Source: an uncultured Clostridia bacterium (GTDB taxonomy: Bacteria; Bacillota; Clostridia; TANB77; CAG-508). Taken from it: a stretch of 9,338 nucleotides of DNA. Positions 1 through 6,853 of the stretch are shown here, piece by piece (within the stretch, counting starts at the first letter, position 1; each line of letters opens with the position of its first letter). The translations under genes and the position numbers were made by a program. The DNA lies in assembly GCA_947629995.1 (NCBI GenBank), contig CANRFX010000045.1, positions 1 to 9,338 of the forward strand. Direction: 5' to 3'. The notes beneath the pieces were generated by a model. It worked only from the letters and a program-made list of their open reading frames with translations, did not search any database and was not told where the DNA came from.

Positions 1-678
1 GTACAGTATAGATCTTTTTGTTCTAGTAATCTAAAGTTTTCTCTTGCACTTTCTAAAACTGCTTCATCTTCTTTGCATAAATCATTAATTCTAACATAGA
101 TTTTCATTAATTCTTCAATTGGATTTTCATCTAAATTATATTCATTTCCCCATTTTTTATATCCTTCTATTAATTTTCCAAATTGTGTTCCATAATCTCC
201 CAAATGATTTATTCCAATTGTATTATAACCTAGATATTTATAAATATTATAAAGTGCTGCACCAATTACAGTTGTTCTTAAATGTCCGATGTGGAATGGC
301 TTTGCAATGTTTGGTGAAGAATATTCTACTAATATTGTTTTATCTTTTCCTATTTGTGATTTTCCATATTCTTCTTTTTCTATTATTTCTTTCATTACTT
401 CTTGTGTTAGTCTTTTACTGTTTGCATAAAAATTTAAATAACCGTCCTACTACTTCTACTTTTTCTATTACATTGGAATCTATTTCTATTTTTTCTTTTA
501 TTTCATTTGCAATTTCTATTGGTGATTTTTTAAATTCTTTGCTAAGTCTAAAACAAGGAAACGCATAGTCTCCATTTTTGCTGTCTTTTGGCTTTTCTAT
601 ATATGTTTTTATTTCTTCTTTATTTAAATCTATTGCTTTTGAAATACTTTCTGCTATTTTTTGCTTAAAGTCTAACAT
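1..678 (-). CDS. argS: Arginyl-tRNA synthetase, N-terminal part; one +1 frameshift at CGG; runs off left edge
   Basis: Cytosolic class I aminoacyl-tRNA synthetase that charges tRNA-Arg with arginine. The ATG at 676-678 has a perfect AAGGAGG at 684-690, five bases away, so this start is firm. Residues 1-78 (MLDFKQKIAE onward) form the N-terminal tRNA-binding Add-1 domain. The conventional frame then reads CGG at 442-444 and stops after only 87 residues. Skipping one base restores VVGGYLNFYAN, matching the family GxGFxNF segment, and the frame stays open to the left edge. It includes the ATP-binding HIGH motif as HIGH at about residues 129-132 (PFHIGHLRTT) and the NHLGDYGTQFG motif. About 225 residues are visible; the KMSKS and anticodon-binding parts lie outside. 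It follows galE by 14 bp, so the two are probably cotranscribed. The gene is essential in bacteria and otherwise well preserved, which argues against a pseudogene. Confidence 0.93.
442..444 (-). other. +1 frameshift site CGG-T in argS
   Basis: Coding-strand context is GTA GGA CGGT TAT TTA. Reading CGG as a codon leads to a stop ten codons later. Reading CGGT as one glycine (residue 79) gives VVGGYLNF and a long open frame with the HIGH motif. The glycine corresponds to the second Gly of the conserved GPGF-like segment of ArgS. What is seen is the frame break; how the cell reads it is inference. Confidence 0.85.
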
Positions 679-683
679 ATTTT

Positions 684-690
684 CCTCCTT
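684..690 (-). promoter_or_regulatory. Ribosome binding site of argS
   Basis: AAGGAGG on the minus strand, five bases upstream of the ATG at 678. It lies in the 14-bp gap after the galE stop, and it decides the start against an upstream in-frame ATG located inside galE. Confidence 0.9.
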
Positions 691-692
691 GT

Positions 693-1694
693 TTATTTTT
701 TTGCAATATAATTCCAAGAATCTTTGCACATATCTTCCAAAGTTTTTTCTGCCTTCCAACCTAATTCTTCATTTGCTTTTTTAGGATCTGCATAGCACTT
801 AGCAATGTCCCCTGATCTTCTTGGTGCAATTTTGTATGGAACTTGTCTTCCAGTTGCCTTTTCAAATGCTTTTACCATATCAAGTACACTATATCCTATT
901 CCTGTTCCCAAATTATAAATATATAAACCTTTACCTTCTTTATCTAATTTATCTAAAGCTTTTAAATGACCTTTTGCTAAATCTACCACATGGATATAAT
1001 CTCTTACTCCTGTTCCATCTTTAGTAGGATAGTCATTTCCAAACACAGATAACTCTTTAAGCTGTCCATTTGCTACTCTTACAATATATGGCATTAAATT
1101 ATTTGGAATCCCTTGAGGTTCTTCTCCAATTAGTCCACTTTCATGTGCTCCAACAGGATTAAAATATCGTAAAATACATATATCCCATGTATTATCAGAT
1201 TGATATATATCTTTTAAAATTTGTTCAATAAATAATTTTGTTGTACCATATGGATTAGTTGTTCCTCCTGTTTTACAGTCTTCTGTAATTGGAATTCTTT
1301 CTGGATCACCATAAACAGTTGCAGAAGAACTAAATATGAATTTTTTACAACCATATTTTTTCATAGTATCTAATAATATTAAAGCTCCTGAAACATTATT
1401 AGTATAATATTCAATTGGCTTCTGTACAGATTCTCCTACTGCTTTAAAACCTGCAAAATTTATAACACTATCAATTTTGTTTTCTTCAAATACTTTTTCT
1501 AAATCTTTACGATTTAAGTAATCTATTTCATAAAATTTAAAATCTTTCCCTGTGATTTTTTTTATATTATCTAATACTTCTGGTTTACTATTAGAAAAAT
1601 TATCAATTATTACAATTTCTTTTCCTTCTTTTAATAGTTCTACTGCTGTATGACTTCCAATAAAACCTGCTCCACCTGGTAACAACACTGCCAT
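693..1694 (-). CDS. galE: UDP-glucose 4-epimerase
   Basis: Interconverts UDP-glucose and UDP-galactose (Leloir pathway and sugar-nucleotide supply for cell-surface polymers); cytosolic, NAD-dependent extended short-chain dehydrogenase. At 333 residues it has the usual length. The N-terminal Rossmann motif GGAGFIGS (about 7-14) binds NAD. SSSATVYG carries catalytic Ser124. Tyr149 and Lys153 form the YxxxK pair in NPYGTTK, with the same numbering as E. coli GalE. RYFNPVGAH and GVRDYIHVVDLA are typical family blocks. An AAGGTGG site at 1704-1710 precedes the ATG. A strong promoter directly downstream of cysS drives it, and argS follows at 14 bp. One oddity is LLPGGAG near the N-terminus where VTGGAG is common; this is discussed under rejected items. 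It contains no CGG. Confidence 0.96.
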   Translation of the reverse strand: MAVLLPGGAGFIGSHTAVELLKEGKEIVIIDNFSNSKPEVLDNIKKITGKDFKFYEIDYLNRKDLEKVFEENKIDSVINFAGFKAVGESVQKPIEYYTNNVSGALILLDTMKKYGCKKFIFSSSATVYGDPERIPITEDCKTGGTTNPYGTTKLFIEQILKDIYQSDNTWDICILRYFNPVGAHESGLIGEEPQGIPNNLMPYIVRVANGQLKELSVFGNDYPTKDGTGVRDYIHVVDLAKGHLKALDKLDKEGKGLYIYNLGTGIGYSVLDMVKAFEKATGRQVPYKIAPRRSGDIAKCYADPKKANEELGWKAEKTLEDMCKDSWNYIAKK

Positions 1695-1703
1695 AAACTA
1701 TTT

Positions 1704-1710
1704 CCACCTT
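1704..1710 (-). promoter_or_regulatory. Ribosome binding site of galE
   Basis: AAGGTGG on the minus strand, nine bases before the galE ATG. It supports the start at 1694. Confidence 0.75.
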
Positions 1711-1727
1711 TCCTTTTTTTCTTCTAT

Positions 1728-1756
1728 ATTATATAATTCTTAGCCTTAAAAGTCAA
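1728..1756 (-). promoter_or_regulatory. Sigma-A-type promoter for galE-argS
   Basis: Minus strand TTGACT (-35, plus coordinates 1751-1756) and TATAAT (-10, 1728-1733) are separated by exactly 17 bases. The -35 box begins immediately after the cysS stop codon. Transcription would start near 1721 and give a short leader of about 27 nt before the galE ATG, with no room for a T-box. Confidence 0.85.
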
Positions 1757-3136
1757 TTATTTAACTTCCATTCCATCTTTTGTATCTTTTACTTCATAAC
1801 CCATACTTTCAAGCAAATTTCTAATTTCATCTGATTTAGCCCAATCCTTTTGCTCTCTTGCTTGTTTTCTTTGCTCTATTAAATCCAAAACTTCTTGTGG
1901 TAAGTCTTGCTTTATAGATACTTTTTGCTGAATTTTTATACCTAAAACAGTATCAAATTTTTCAAGAAGCTTTGCAAATTTTGGCGATTTTTTTTCTTGT
2001 CTTACTACATCCCAGACTACTCCAACTGCTAAAGGCATATTTAAATCGTCATTAATTGCTTGATGAAATTTACTTTCAAACTCATTTATAATTTTATCTT
2101 CAACATCATCTGTTCCTTGTAAATGTGTTTGATAACCATTTCTTAATCTTTCTAAAGATTTTGCAGTTGCATTTATTCCTTCCCATGTAAAGTTTAGTTT
2201 ATTTCTGTAATGGCTAGAATAACTAAATAATCTGTATACTAATGGATCATATCCTTTTTCTATAATGTCTTTCATTAAATATACATTTCCTAGACTTTTT
2301 GACATTTTGCCACCATTAATTAATAAATATTCTCCATGTAACCAAAATCTAGCAGGAATTTTTCCACATTTTCCTTTACTTTGAGCAATTTCGTTTTCGT
2401 GATGTGTTGGTATTAAATCAATACCTCCTGTATGGATATCAAATTGCTCTCCTAAGTATTTTTGTCCCATGGTAGAGCATTCTATATGCCACCCTGGGTA
2501 ACTTTTCCCCCATGGGCTATCCCATTTCATTAGATGATTTTCTGGTGCTTTTATCCATAGTGCAAAATCATATGGATTTCTTTTTTCTTCATCAATATTA
2601 ACTCTTGCTCCTGCTTTTTGATCTTCAAGATTTAAATTAGATAAAATTGGGTATTTGTCTAATTTGGATACATCAAAATAAATGGCTGTTGATGTTTCAT
2701 AAGCATACCCATTTTCTATTAATTTTTTTACATATTCTATCATTTCGTTTATATGGTCTGTTGCTTTACAGATAATTTCTGGTGTTTCTATGTTTAGAGA
2801 TTCCAAATCTTTAAAAAATAATTTTGTGTAATGTTCTGCTATTTCCATTGGTGATTTTTTTTCTTCTCTTGCTGATTTTAACATTTTGTCTTCTCCTTCA
2901 TCACCATCAGAAACTAAATGCCCTACATCTGTTATATTCATAGCATGTTTTATGTTATATCCATTATATTTTAAAACTCTTCTTAATATATCTTGAAATA
3001 TATTTGTTCTTAGGTTACCTATTGTAGCATCTTTATATACAGTAGGACCACATGAATATATTTTAACCTCTTTTGAATCTATTGGTTTAAATAATTCTTT
3101 TTTTCTTGTTAATGTATTATAAAAATAAATATCCAA
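1757..3136 (-). CDS. cysS: Cysteinyl-tRNA synthetase
   Basis: Cytosolic class I synthetase charging tRNA-Cys; 459 residues, a normal length. The Zn2+ ligands that recognise the cysteine thiol are visible as Cys29 (CGPTVY), Cys220 (WHIEC), His245 and Glu249 (HHENE), with the same spacing as in E. coli CysS. KMSKS is at 277-281. The ATP-binding HIGH/HIGN signature reads TIGN at 38-41, with Thr in place of the first His. MNITDVGHLVSDGDEGEDK is typical of the family. The start is a TTG at 3134-3136: AAGGAGG at 3144-3150 sits seven bases upstream, no ATG is nearby, and residues MDIYFYNTLTRKKE match family N-termini. It lies 66 bp after the PBP gene, with a hairpin between. There is no T-box-sized leader. 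It contains no CGG. Confidence 0.96.
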   Translation of the reverse strand: MDIYFYNTLTRKKELFKPIDSKEVKIYSCGPTVYKDATIGNLRTNIFQDILRRVLKYNGYNIKHAMNITDVGHLVSDGDEGEDKMLKSAREEKKSPMEIAEHYTKLFFKDLESLNIETPEIICKATDHINEMIEYVKKLIENGYAYETSTAIYFDVSKLDKYPILSNLNLEDQKAGARVNIDEEKRNPYDFALWIKAPENHLMKWDSPWGKSYPGWHIECSTMGQKYLGEQFDIHTGGIDLIPTHHENEIAQSKGKCGKIPARFWLHGEYLLINGGKMSKSLGNVYLMKDIIEKGYDPLVYRLFSYSSHYRNKLNFTWEGINATAKSLERLRNGYQTHLQGTDDVEDKIINEFESKFHQAINDDLNMPLAVGVVWDVVRQEKKSPKFAKLLEKFDTVLGIKIQQKVSIKQDLPQEVLDLIEQRKQAREQKDWAKSDEIRNLLESMGYEVKDTKDGMEVK

Positions 3137-3143
3137 TTTTTTT

Positions 3144-3150
3144 CCTCCTT
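3144..3150 (-). promoter_or_regulatory. Ribosome binding site deciding the TTG start of cysS
   Basis: A perfect AAGGAGG on the minus strand, seven bases before TTG at 3136-3134. It supports the non-ATG start. Confidence 0.88.
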
Positions 3151-3163
3151 TAATTATTTTAAT

Positions 3164-3197
3164 ATGAGATGTGAAAGTTTATATTTCCACATCTCAT
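3164..3197 (-). terminator. Hairpin between PBP gene and cysS; weak terminator or leader structure
   Basis: The arms ATGAGATGTG (3164-3173) and CACATCTCAT (3188-3197) pair perfectly over 10 bp. They extend by three A-T pairs past a one-base bulge, with a small A/T loop. It begins five bases after the PBP stop. Minus-strand sequence after the stem is A/T-rich but has no clean run of T, so intrinsic termination would be weak. It could equally stabilise or process the mRNA end between the two genes. Confidence 0.5.
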
Positions 3198-3202
3198 GTG
3201 TT

Positions 3203-5828
3203 TTAAGGTGTCTTGTTTTCTGTATCTGTACCAGGAGTTGTATTACTTGTATTACCACTAGTAGTAGTGTTTTGTTGTCCTTGTCCATTAACATTTCCTG
3301 TATTACCAGTACTTCCACTAGTATTAGTGTTATTTGTTCCATTAGTTACTGTATTTGTATTTTCTGTAGGCTTAGTAGTATTTGTAGGATTTTCATTTGG
3401 TTTTTCTGTTTCCTTTGCTTTAGTATGTATGTCGCAAACTTCTTCTATTTTTCCAGTTGATGCTCCTGAAGGTGTCCATAATTTTAATCTTTCTTTTGGT
3501 ACTACTCCACCATATGGACTATCTTTTACTTCACAATACTCAGAACAAAATTGAGTTGCTACTTTACCAGATTGTGAACATATTTTTTGTGAGCCATGTC
3601 CTTCACATTTCTCTGGTAAATTATCTGCTGTGAAAATTTCTCTGTAAGTTGCTCCACAACCACTATTTGCTAAACATCCCGTAGCTTTACATACTGTTTG
3701 AGTTACAATTCCACTTGGCTCGGTAAATTTCGCACTTGGTAAACCTTTATGGATATCTGTCATAACAGCATCCCAAATTAATCCTGCAGGGTTTGTTCCA
3801 AAGCCAACTATTGGTTCTGGATCATCATAGCCAAACCAACATGCTGCTGCATAATATGGTGTAAATCCACAAAGCCATCTATCTTTATCTTCATCAGTTG
3901 TACCTGTTTTTGCTGCTACATCCATTCCAGATATAGCACAAAATGTTGCTGTTCCTCCAGCTGTTCTAACTGGTTCTTGCATTATAGTTTTTACGATATA
4001 TGCATTTTGTTCTGATATTACTCTTCTTTTTTCTTGATTTGGTGTTAATACTGTATTTCCATTAGAATCTACTACTTTAGTATAGAATGTTGGTTCAATA
4101 TATTCTCCATCATTTGCAATTGCTGCATATGCTGCTGCCATTTCTAATGGACTTATTCCATTTGTTACTCCACCTATTGCAAGTGATAAATGTTCATCAT
4201 TTTCTTTTCCTTTTTCTACTTCACTTGCTTTCTTTAATGTGCTAACACCAAAATTTCTTAAATAATCTATAGATTTTGTTGGTGTTAACTCTCTCATAAT
4301 TTTAACTTCTGGTACATTTTTAGAGTAAGCAATAATTTGTCTAATATTAATTAGTCCTGAATATGAATCTCCTGAATTATGTGGTTTGTATCCGTTAAAA
4401 TCAGTTAAGACATCATTATATACAGTTGATGCTGTTATTACTTTTTCTTGTAATGCTGGAGAAATATCTGCAATTGGTTTTATTGATGATCCTGGTTGTC
4501 TAAAAGATTGTGTACCTCTATTTAAATTTCTTCCTGTTTTTTGTCCTAATCCACCAGAAACTGCTAATACATTTCCAGTTTTGTGATCTATAATAACCAT
4601 TGCTGCTTGTGTATGCTCATTTTTTAAGCTTCCATCATCATTTTTTTGTCTTCCACTTTTTATGTATTTTGATTGCAATGTTTCTTGTTCTACTCTTGTT
4701 TGAATATTAGCATCTACTGTTGAATAAATAGTAAGTCCACTACTGAAAACATAATTTTCTGCTAATTCTCTTGAAATATCTCTTTCTTCCATTACTTGAT
4801 TAATTACTTGTTCAAGTACTGCATCTGTATGATAAGAATAAGATGATGATGATACTACTACTTCATTTTTTTGGAAAGGTAAACCTGCATCTACTTTTGC
4901 TACTGCTGCATCATATTCTTCTTGTGATTCGATTGCTCCAAGTTCTTTCATTTTAGCTAGCACAGTTTTTGTTCTTTTCTTTATTTTTTCAATTGCTTCT
5001 GGCTCTGTACTAAATGGGTCATAAGCATTTGGTGAACTATTAATTCCTGCCATAAAAGCACATTCTGCTAAGTCTAAATCTTTTGCACTTTTATTAAAAT
5101 AGTATTCTGCACCTAATTCAACTCCATGTAAGTTACTTGAACCTACAAATAAAATATTTAAATATAACTCTAAAATTTGTTCTTTTGAAATCATTCTTTC
5201 GACTTGGAAAGCTTTCGCCCATTCTTTTACTTTTCTTAAAATACCTGCCATTCCTTGTGTATCTTTGTCACCAGTTAAGTTCTTTACTAATTGTTGTGTA
5301 ATAGTACTTCCTCCATAAGAACCATTTCCAAATACTTTTCCTATAATAGCTCCTGCTGTTCTTTTTAAGTCTACTCCGACCATGTTCATAAAATCTTTCA
5401 TCTTCAATTGATACATAAGCTTTTGGTAAATAATCCGCCATATCTTCTAGTGTAATTATTTTTCTTTTCTCATATCCACTTAATTCTGCAACAACTGTTC
5501 CGTTACTATCTACTATAACTGAATTAGAAGCACGTATTGTTAAATCATCTTTTGATATTTCAAAATCATCTCCAAATAGTCCAAAGAACATTCCTACAAT
5601 AATTCCAGCTCCTATTACACATAGTAATAAAATTATAACTATTAATATTTTAAGCATTAACATTAATTTTGGATGTCTTTTTGAAAATTTATTTTTTTTA
5701 CTTTTTTTAGCCTGTGGTCGTTTTGTATTTTCCTCTAAATTAGTTTTTCTATTTTTCCTATGATTTACTTTATATGGTTTAGTTTTTTCATGACTAGCAC
5801 TGTGTTTACTTCTTTTTTTATTTGGCAT
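3203..5828 (-). CDS. Class A penicillin-binding protein (PBP1A-type glycosyltransferase/transpeptidase); one +1 frameshift at CGG
   Basis: Bifunctional peptidoglycan synthase anchored in the membrane; polymerises lipid II and cross-links stem peptides outside the cell. Reading through the +1 site gives 874 residues. Residues 1-54 are a Lys/Arg-rich cytoplasmic tail, and 55-85 are a membrane anchor. The GT51 domain follows: catalytic Glu142 in EDERFYEH (motif EDxxFxxHxG), GGSTITQQLVKN at 172-183, then RKVKEWAKAFQ and ILELYLN. The transpeptidase has SSIK (Ser447), SKN (502-504) and KTG (640-642). A cysteine-rich stretch (CKATGCLANSGC and so on) and a Thr/Asn/Gly-rich low-complexity tail end the protein. 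The conventional frame breaks at CGG 5376-5378, inside GT51 motif 1. AGGGAGGT lies six bases before the ATG at 5826-5828; an upstream in-frame ATG lacks such a site. It appears to have its own promoter. Confidence 0.94.
5376..5378 (-). other. +1 frameshift site CGG-A in the PBP gene
   Basis: Coding context is GAA CAT GGT CGGA GTA GAC TTA. Reading CGGA as glycine (residue 151) completes EDERFYEHGG-VDLKRTAGA, which fits EDxxFxxHxG of family GT51 exactly, with the last Gly supplied by the site. Conventional reading gives HGRSRLKKN and a stop after 186 residues, losing the rest of the enzyme. Confidence 0.88.
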
Positions 5829-5834
5829 TTTATT

Positions 5835-5842
5835 ACCTCCCT
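5835..5842 (-). promoter_or_regulatory. Ribosome binding site of the PBP gene
   Basis: AGGGAGGT on the minus strand, six bases before the ATG at 5828. It selects MPNKKRSKHS over an ATG 14 codons upstream. Its 5' base touches the dyad at 5842-5864. Confidence 0.85.
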
Positions 5843-5864
5843 TGTCAAGTTCGAAATTTGACAA
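5842..5864 (-). promoter_or_regulatory. Dyad in the leader of the PBP gene
   Basis: The arms TTGTCAA and TTGACAA (7 bp, perfect) flank a 9-base centre that contains TTCGAA. It lies between the -10 box and the ribosome binding site, partly touching the latter. It could be an operator near the transcription start or a small mRNA hairpin. No regulator is recognisable from the sequence. Confidence 0.45.
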
Positions 5865-5868
5865 AAAC

Positions 5869-5874
5869 ATTATA
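5869..5874 (-). promoter_or_regulatory. Candidate -10 box for the PBP gene
   Basis: Minus strand TATAAT within GTAATATAATG, about 41 bases before the PBP ATG. The -35 region at the proper distance is only T-rich (TTTTCT, about 5892-5897), so the promoter is weaker or partly guessed. The location in the only sizeable spacer of the window supports it. Confidence 0.5.
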
Positions 5875-5915
5875 TTACATTTTTCTTAAAAAGAAAAGAG
5901 TTTTTAATATTTTTT

Positions 5916-5946
5916 ATTGTCATTGGGGACGGAGCATTTTGACAAT
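5916..5946. repeat. Short palindromic element with GGGGACGGAG core
   Basis: The arms ATTGTCA (5916-5922) and TGACAAT (5940-5946) flank a G-rich core, GGGGACGGAG on the plus strand, in an otherwise A/T-rich spacer. From memory, elements with a GGGGACGG core and TGTCA/TGACA ends occur as dispersed repeats in many Clostridia, resembling REP or MITE elements; I cannot search to confirm this. It sits two bases after the stop of the neighbouring gene. It may also act as a terminator, better on the plus strand, where the stem is followed by TTTTT. Confidence 0.5.
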
Positions 5947-5948
5947 TT

Positions 5949-6797
5949 TTAATAAATAGCATTCTTTCCCATCAATTCTTTTATTATTACTTTATCATTA
6001 TTTATTTTTTTCATGATTTCATAAAATGGTTGCTTTTTATTAAAACTTGCTTCATAAATCTCACAAGTTTTATACTTAGTCATTTTATCGTAATCATAAT
6101 AATCAAAATTTTTAAAAGTAATATCATAATTATTAATTGTAATTCCATTAAATCTTTTCTTTGTAATTACTACGTTTTCTCGTATATTAACTATTATGGC
6201 ATTTTCGTAAATATTATAATCTGCCAAAAGTTTTGATGAAAAATCCACATTTAAAATGATTTCTGATTTTGCAATTCCCTTTTTCTTGTTGTTTCCAACT
6301 GTTATCATTATTCCATCTTCTTTTAATATTTGTTCTTCAATTTTTTTTAATTTTTCCATATATTTTGTAACTATATTAACTCTTTTATATTCTTTGGCGA
6401 TTTGCCTTATTATGGCTATCATATGATCTGTTAAATCATTTACTAAAATTGAAATGGATAATTCTTGTTTTTTTAATTTCTTTTTCTTTATTATATAATC
6501 TAATACTTTGCAAGAAAGCACTTCAAATAGCCATTTTCCATCTACTATTTCAAATCCTTCTTCTTTTAAATTTTCTACATATTCTTTTTGTTTTTGAATT
6601 TTTTTGCTTATTACAATTTTTTTACTTACTGTTTGACCTAAAACTTTTTTTGTTTTTTGTGCTAATTTTTGTGCTTTATTAGATGATAATACTTCATCAC
6701 CTGTAATTGGTAAGATTATTTTATTGTCTATTAATTGAAGTATATTAAAAATCCTAAATATAAATTTGGGCTTGTCAGTTTCTTGAATACAATACAA
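5949..6797 (-). CDS. Hypothetical protein, unrecognised family
   Basis: I do not recognise this 282-residue protein. It is Lys/Ile-rich with no signal peptide or clear membrane segment, so it is probably cytosolic. Alternating strands and helices such as SISILVNDLTDHMIAII, RVNIVTKYMEKLKKIEE, DGIMITVGNNKKKG and SEIILNVDF suggest an alpha/beta (Rossmann-like) core in its second half, but no catalytic signature is visible. Start choice: AGGAG at 6808-6812 is 10 bases before TTG at 6795-6797 (reads MYCIQETDKP). A GTG three codons upstream (6804-6806) directly abuts the Shine-Dalgarno sequence, and no ATG exists for over 100 codons. It lies 56 bp after truB, where ribF often sits in related operons. 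A hairpin covers the start region. It contains no CGG and is intact. Confidence 0.75.
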   Translation of the reverse strand: MYCIQETDKPKFIFRIFNILQLIDNKIILPITGDEVLSSNKAQKLAQKTKKVLGQTVSKKIVISKKIQKQKEYVENLKEEGFEIVDGKWLFEVLSCKVLDYIIKKKKLKKQELSISILVNDLTDHMIAIIRQIAKEYKRVNIVTKYMEKLKKIEEQILKEDGIMITVGNNKKKGIAKSEIILNVDFSSKLLADYNIYENAIIVNIRENVVITKKRFNGITINNYDITFKNFDYYDYDKMTKYKTCEIYEASFNKKQPFYEIMKKINNDKVIIKELMGKNAIY

Positions 6798-6842
6798 AAA
6801 AATCACTCTCCTATAGTATTTAAATATATGAAAGTGATTTTT
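6796..6842 (-). terminator. Hairpin after truB overlapping the start of the next gene
   Basis: The arms AAAAATCACT (6798-6807) and AGTGATTTTT (6833-6842) pair perfectly over 10 bp around a 25-base A/T-rich loop. On the minus strand the second arm ends in seven T residues, resembling an intrinsic terminator after truB. The same structure contains the Shine-Dalgarno sequence and start codon region of the downstream hypothetical gene, so it may attenuate or mask its expression. Confidence 0.5.
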
Positions 6843-6853
6843 ATAATATGATT

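Noticed and set aside
119..568. Plus-strand open frames, for example at 119-568, 3213-3554, 4386-4586, 7544-7948 and 8492-8692.
   Set aside because: They lie antisense to well-supported genes, have hydrophobic low-complexity translations typical of A/T-rich antisense, and lack ribosome binding sites.
1675..1694. GalE begins MAVLLPGGAG rather than the usual VLVTGGAG, which could be explained by two compensating one-base changes.
   Set aside because: The frame is open without any shift, no CGG is present, and a simple Thr-to-Pro change is sufficient. It is not evidence for the frameshift system.
3137..3202. A T-box riboswitch upstream of cysS (or argS).
   Set aside because: The gaps are only 66 bp and 14 bp, too short for a T-box, and no T-box sequence is seen.
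5376..5378. A -2 shift instead of +1 at the CGG sites.
   Set aside because: It would add one residue at each site, breaking the spacing of EDxxFxxHxG in the PBP and KVGHTGTLDP in TruB.
5929..5933. CGG inside the palindromic element at 5916-5946.
   Set aside because: It is on the plus strand in a non-coding spacer and is not translated, so it is irrelevant to the codon pattern.
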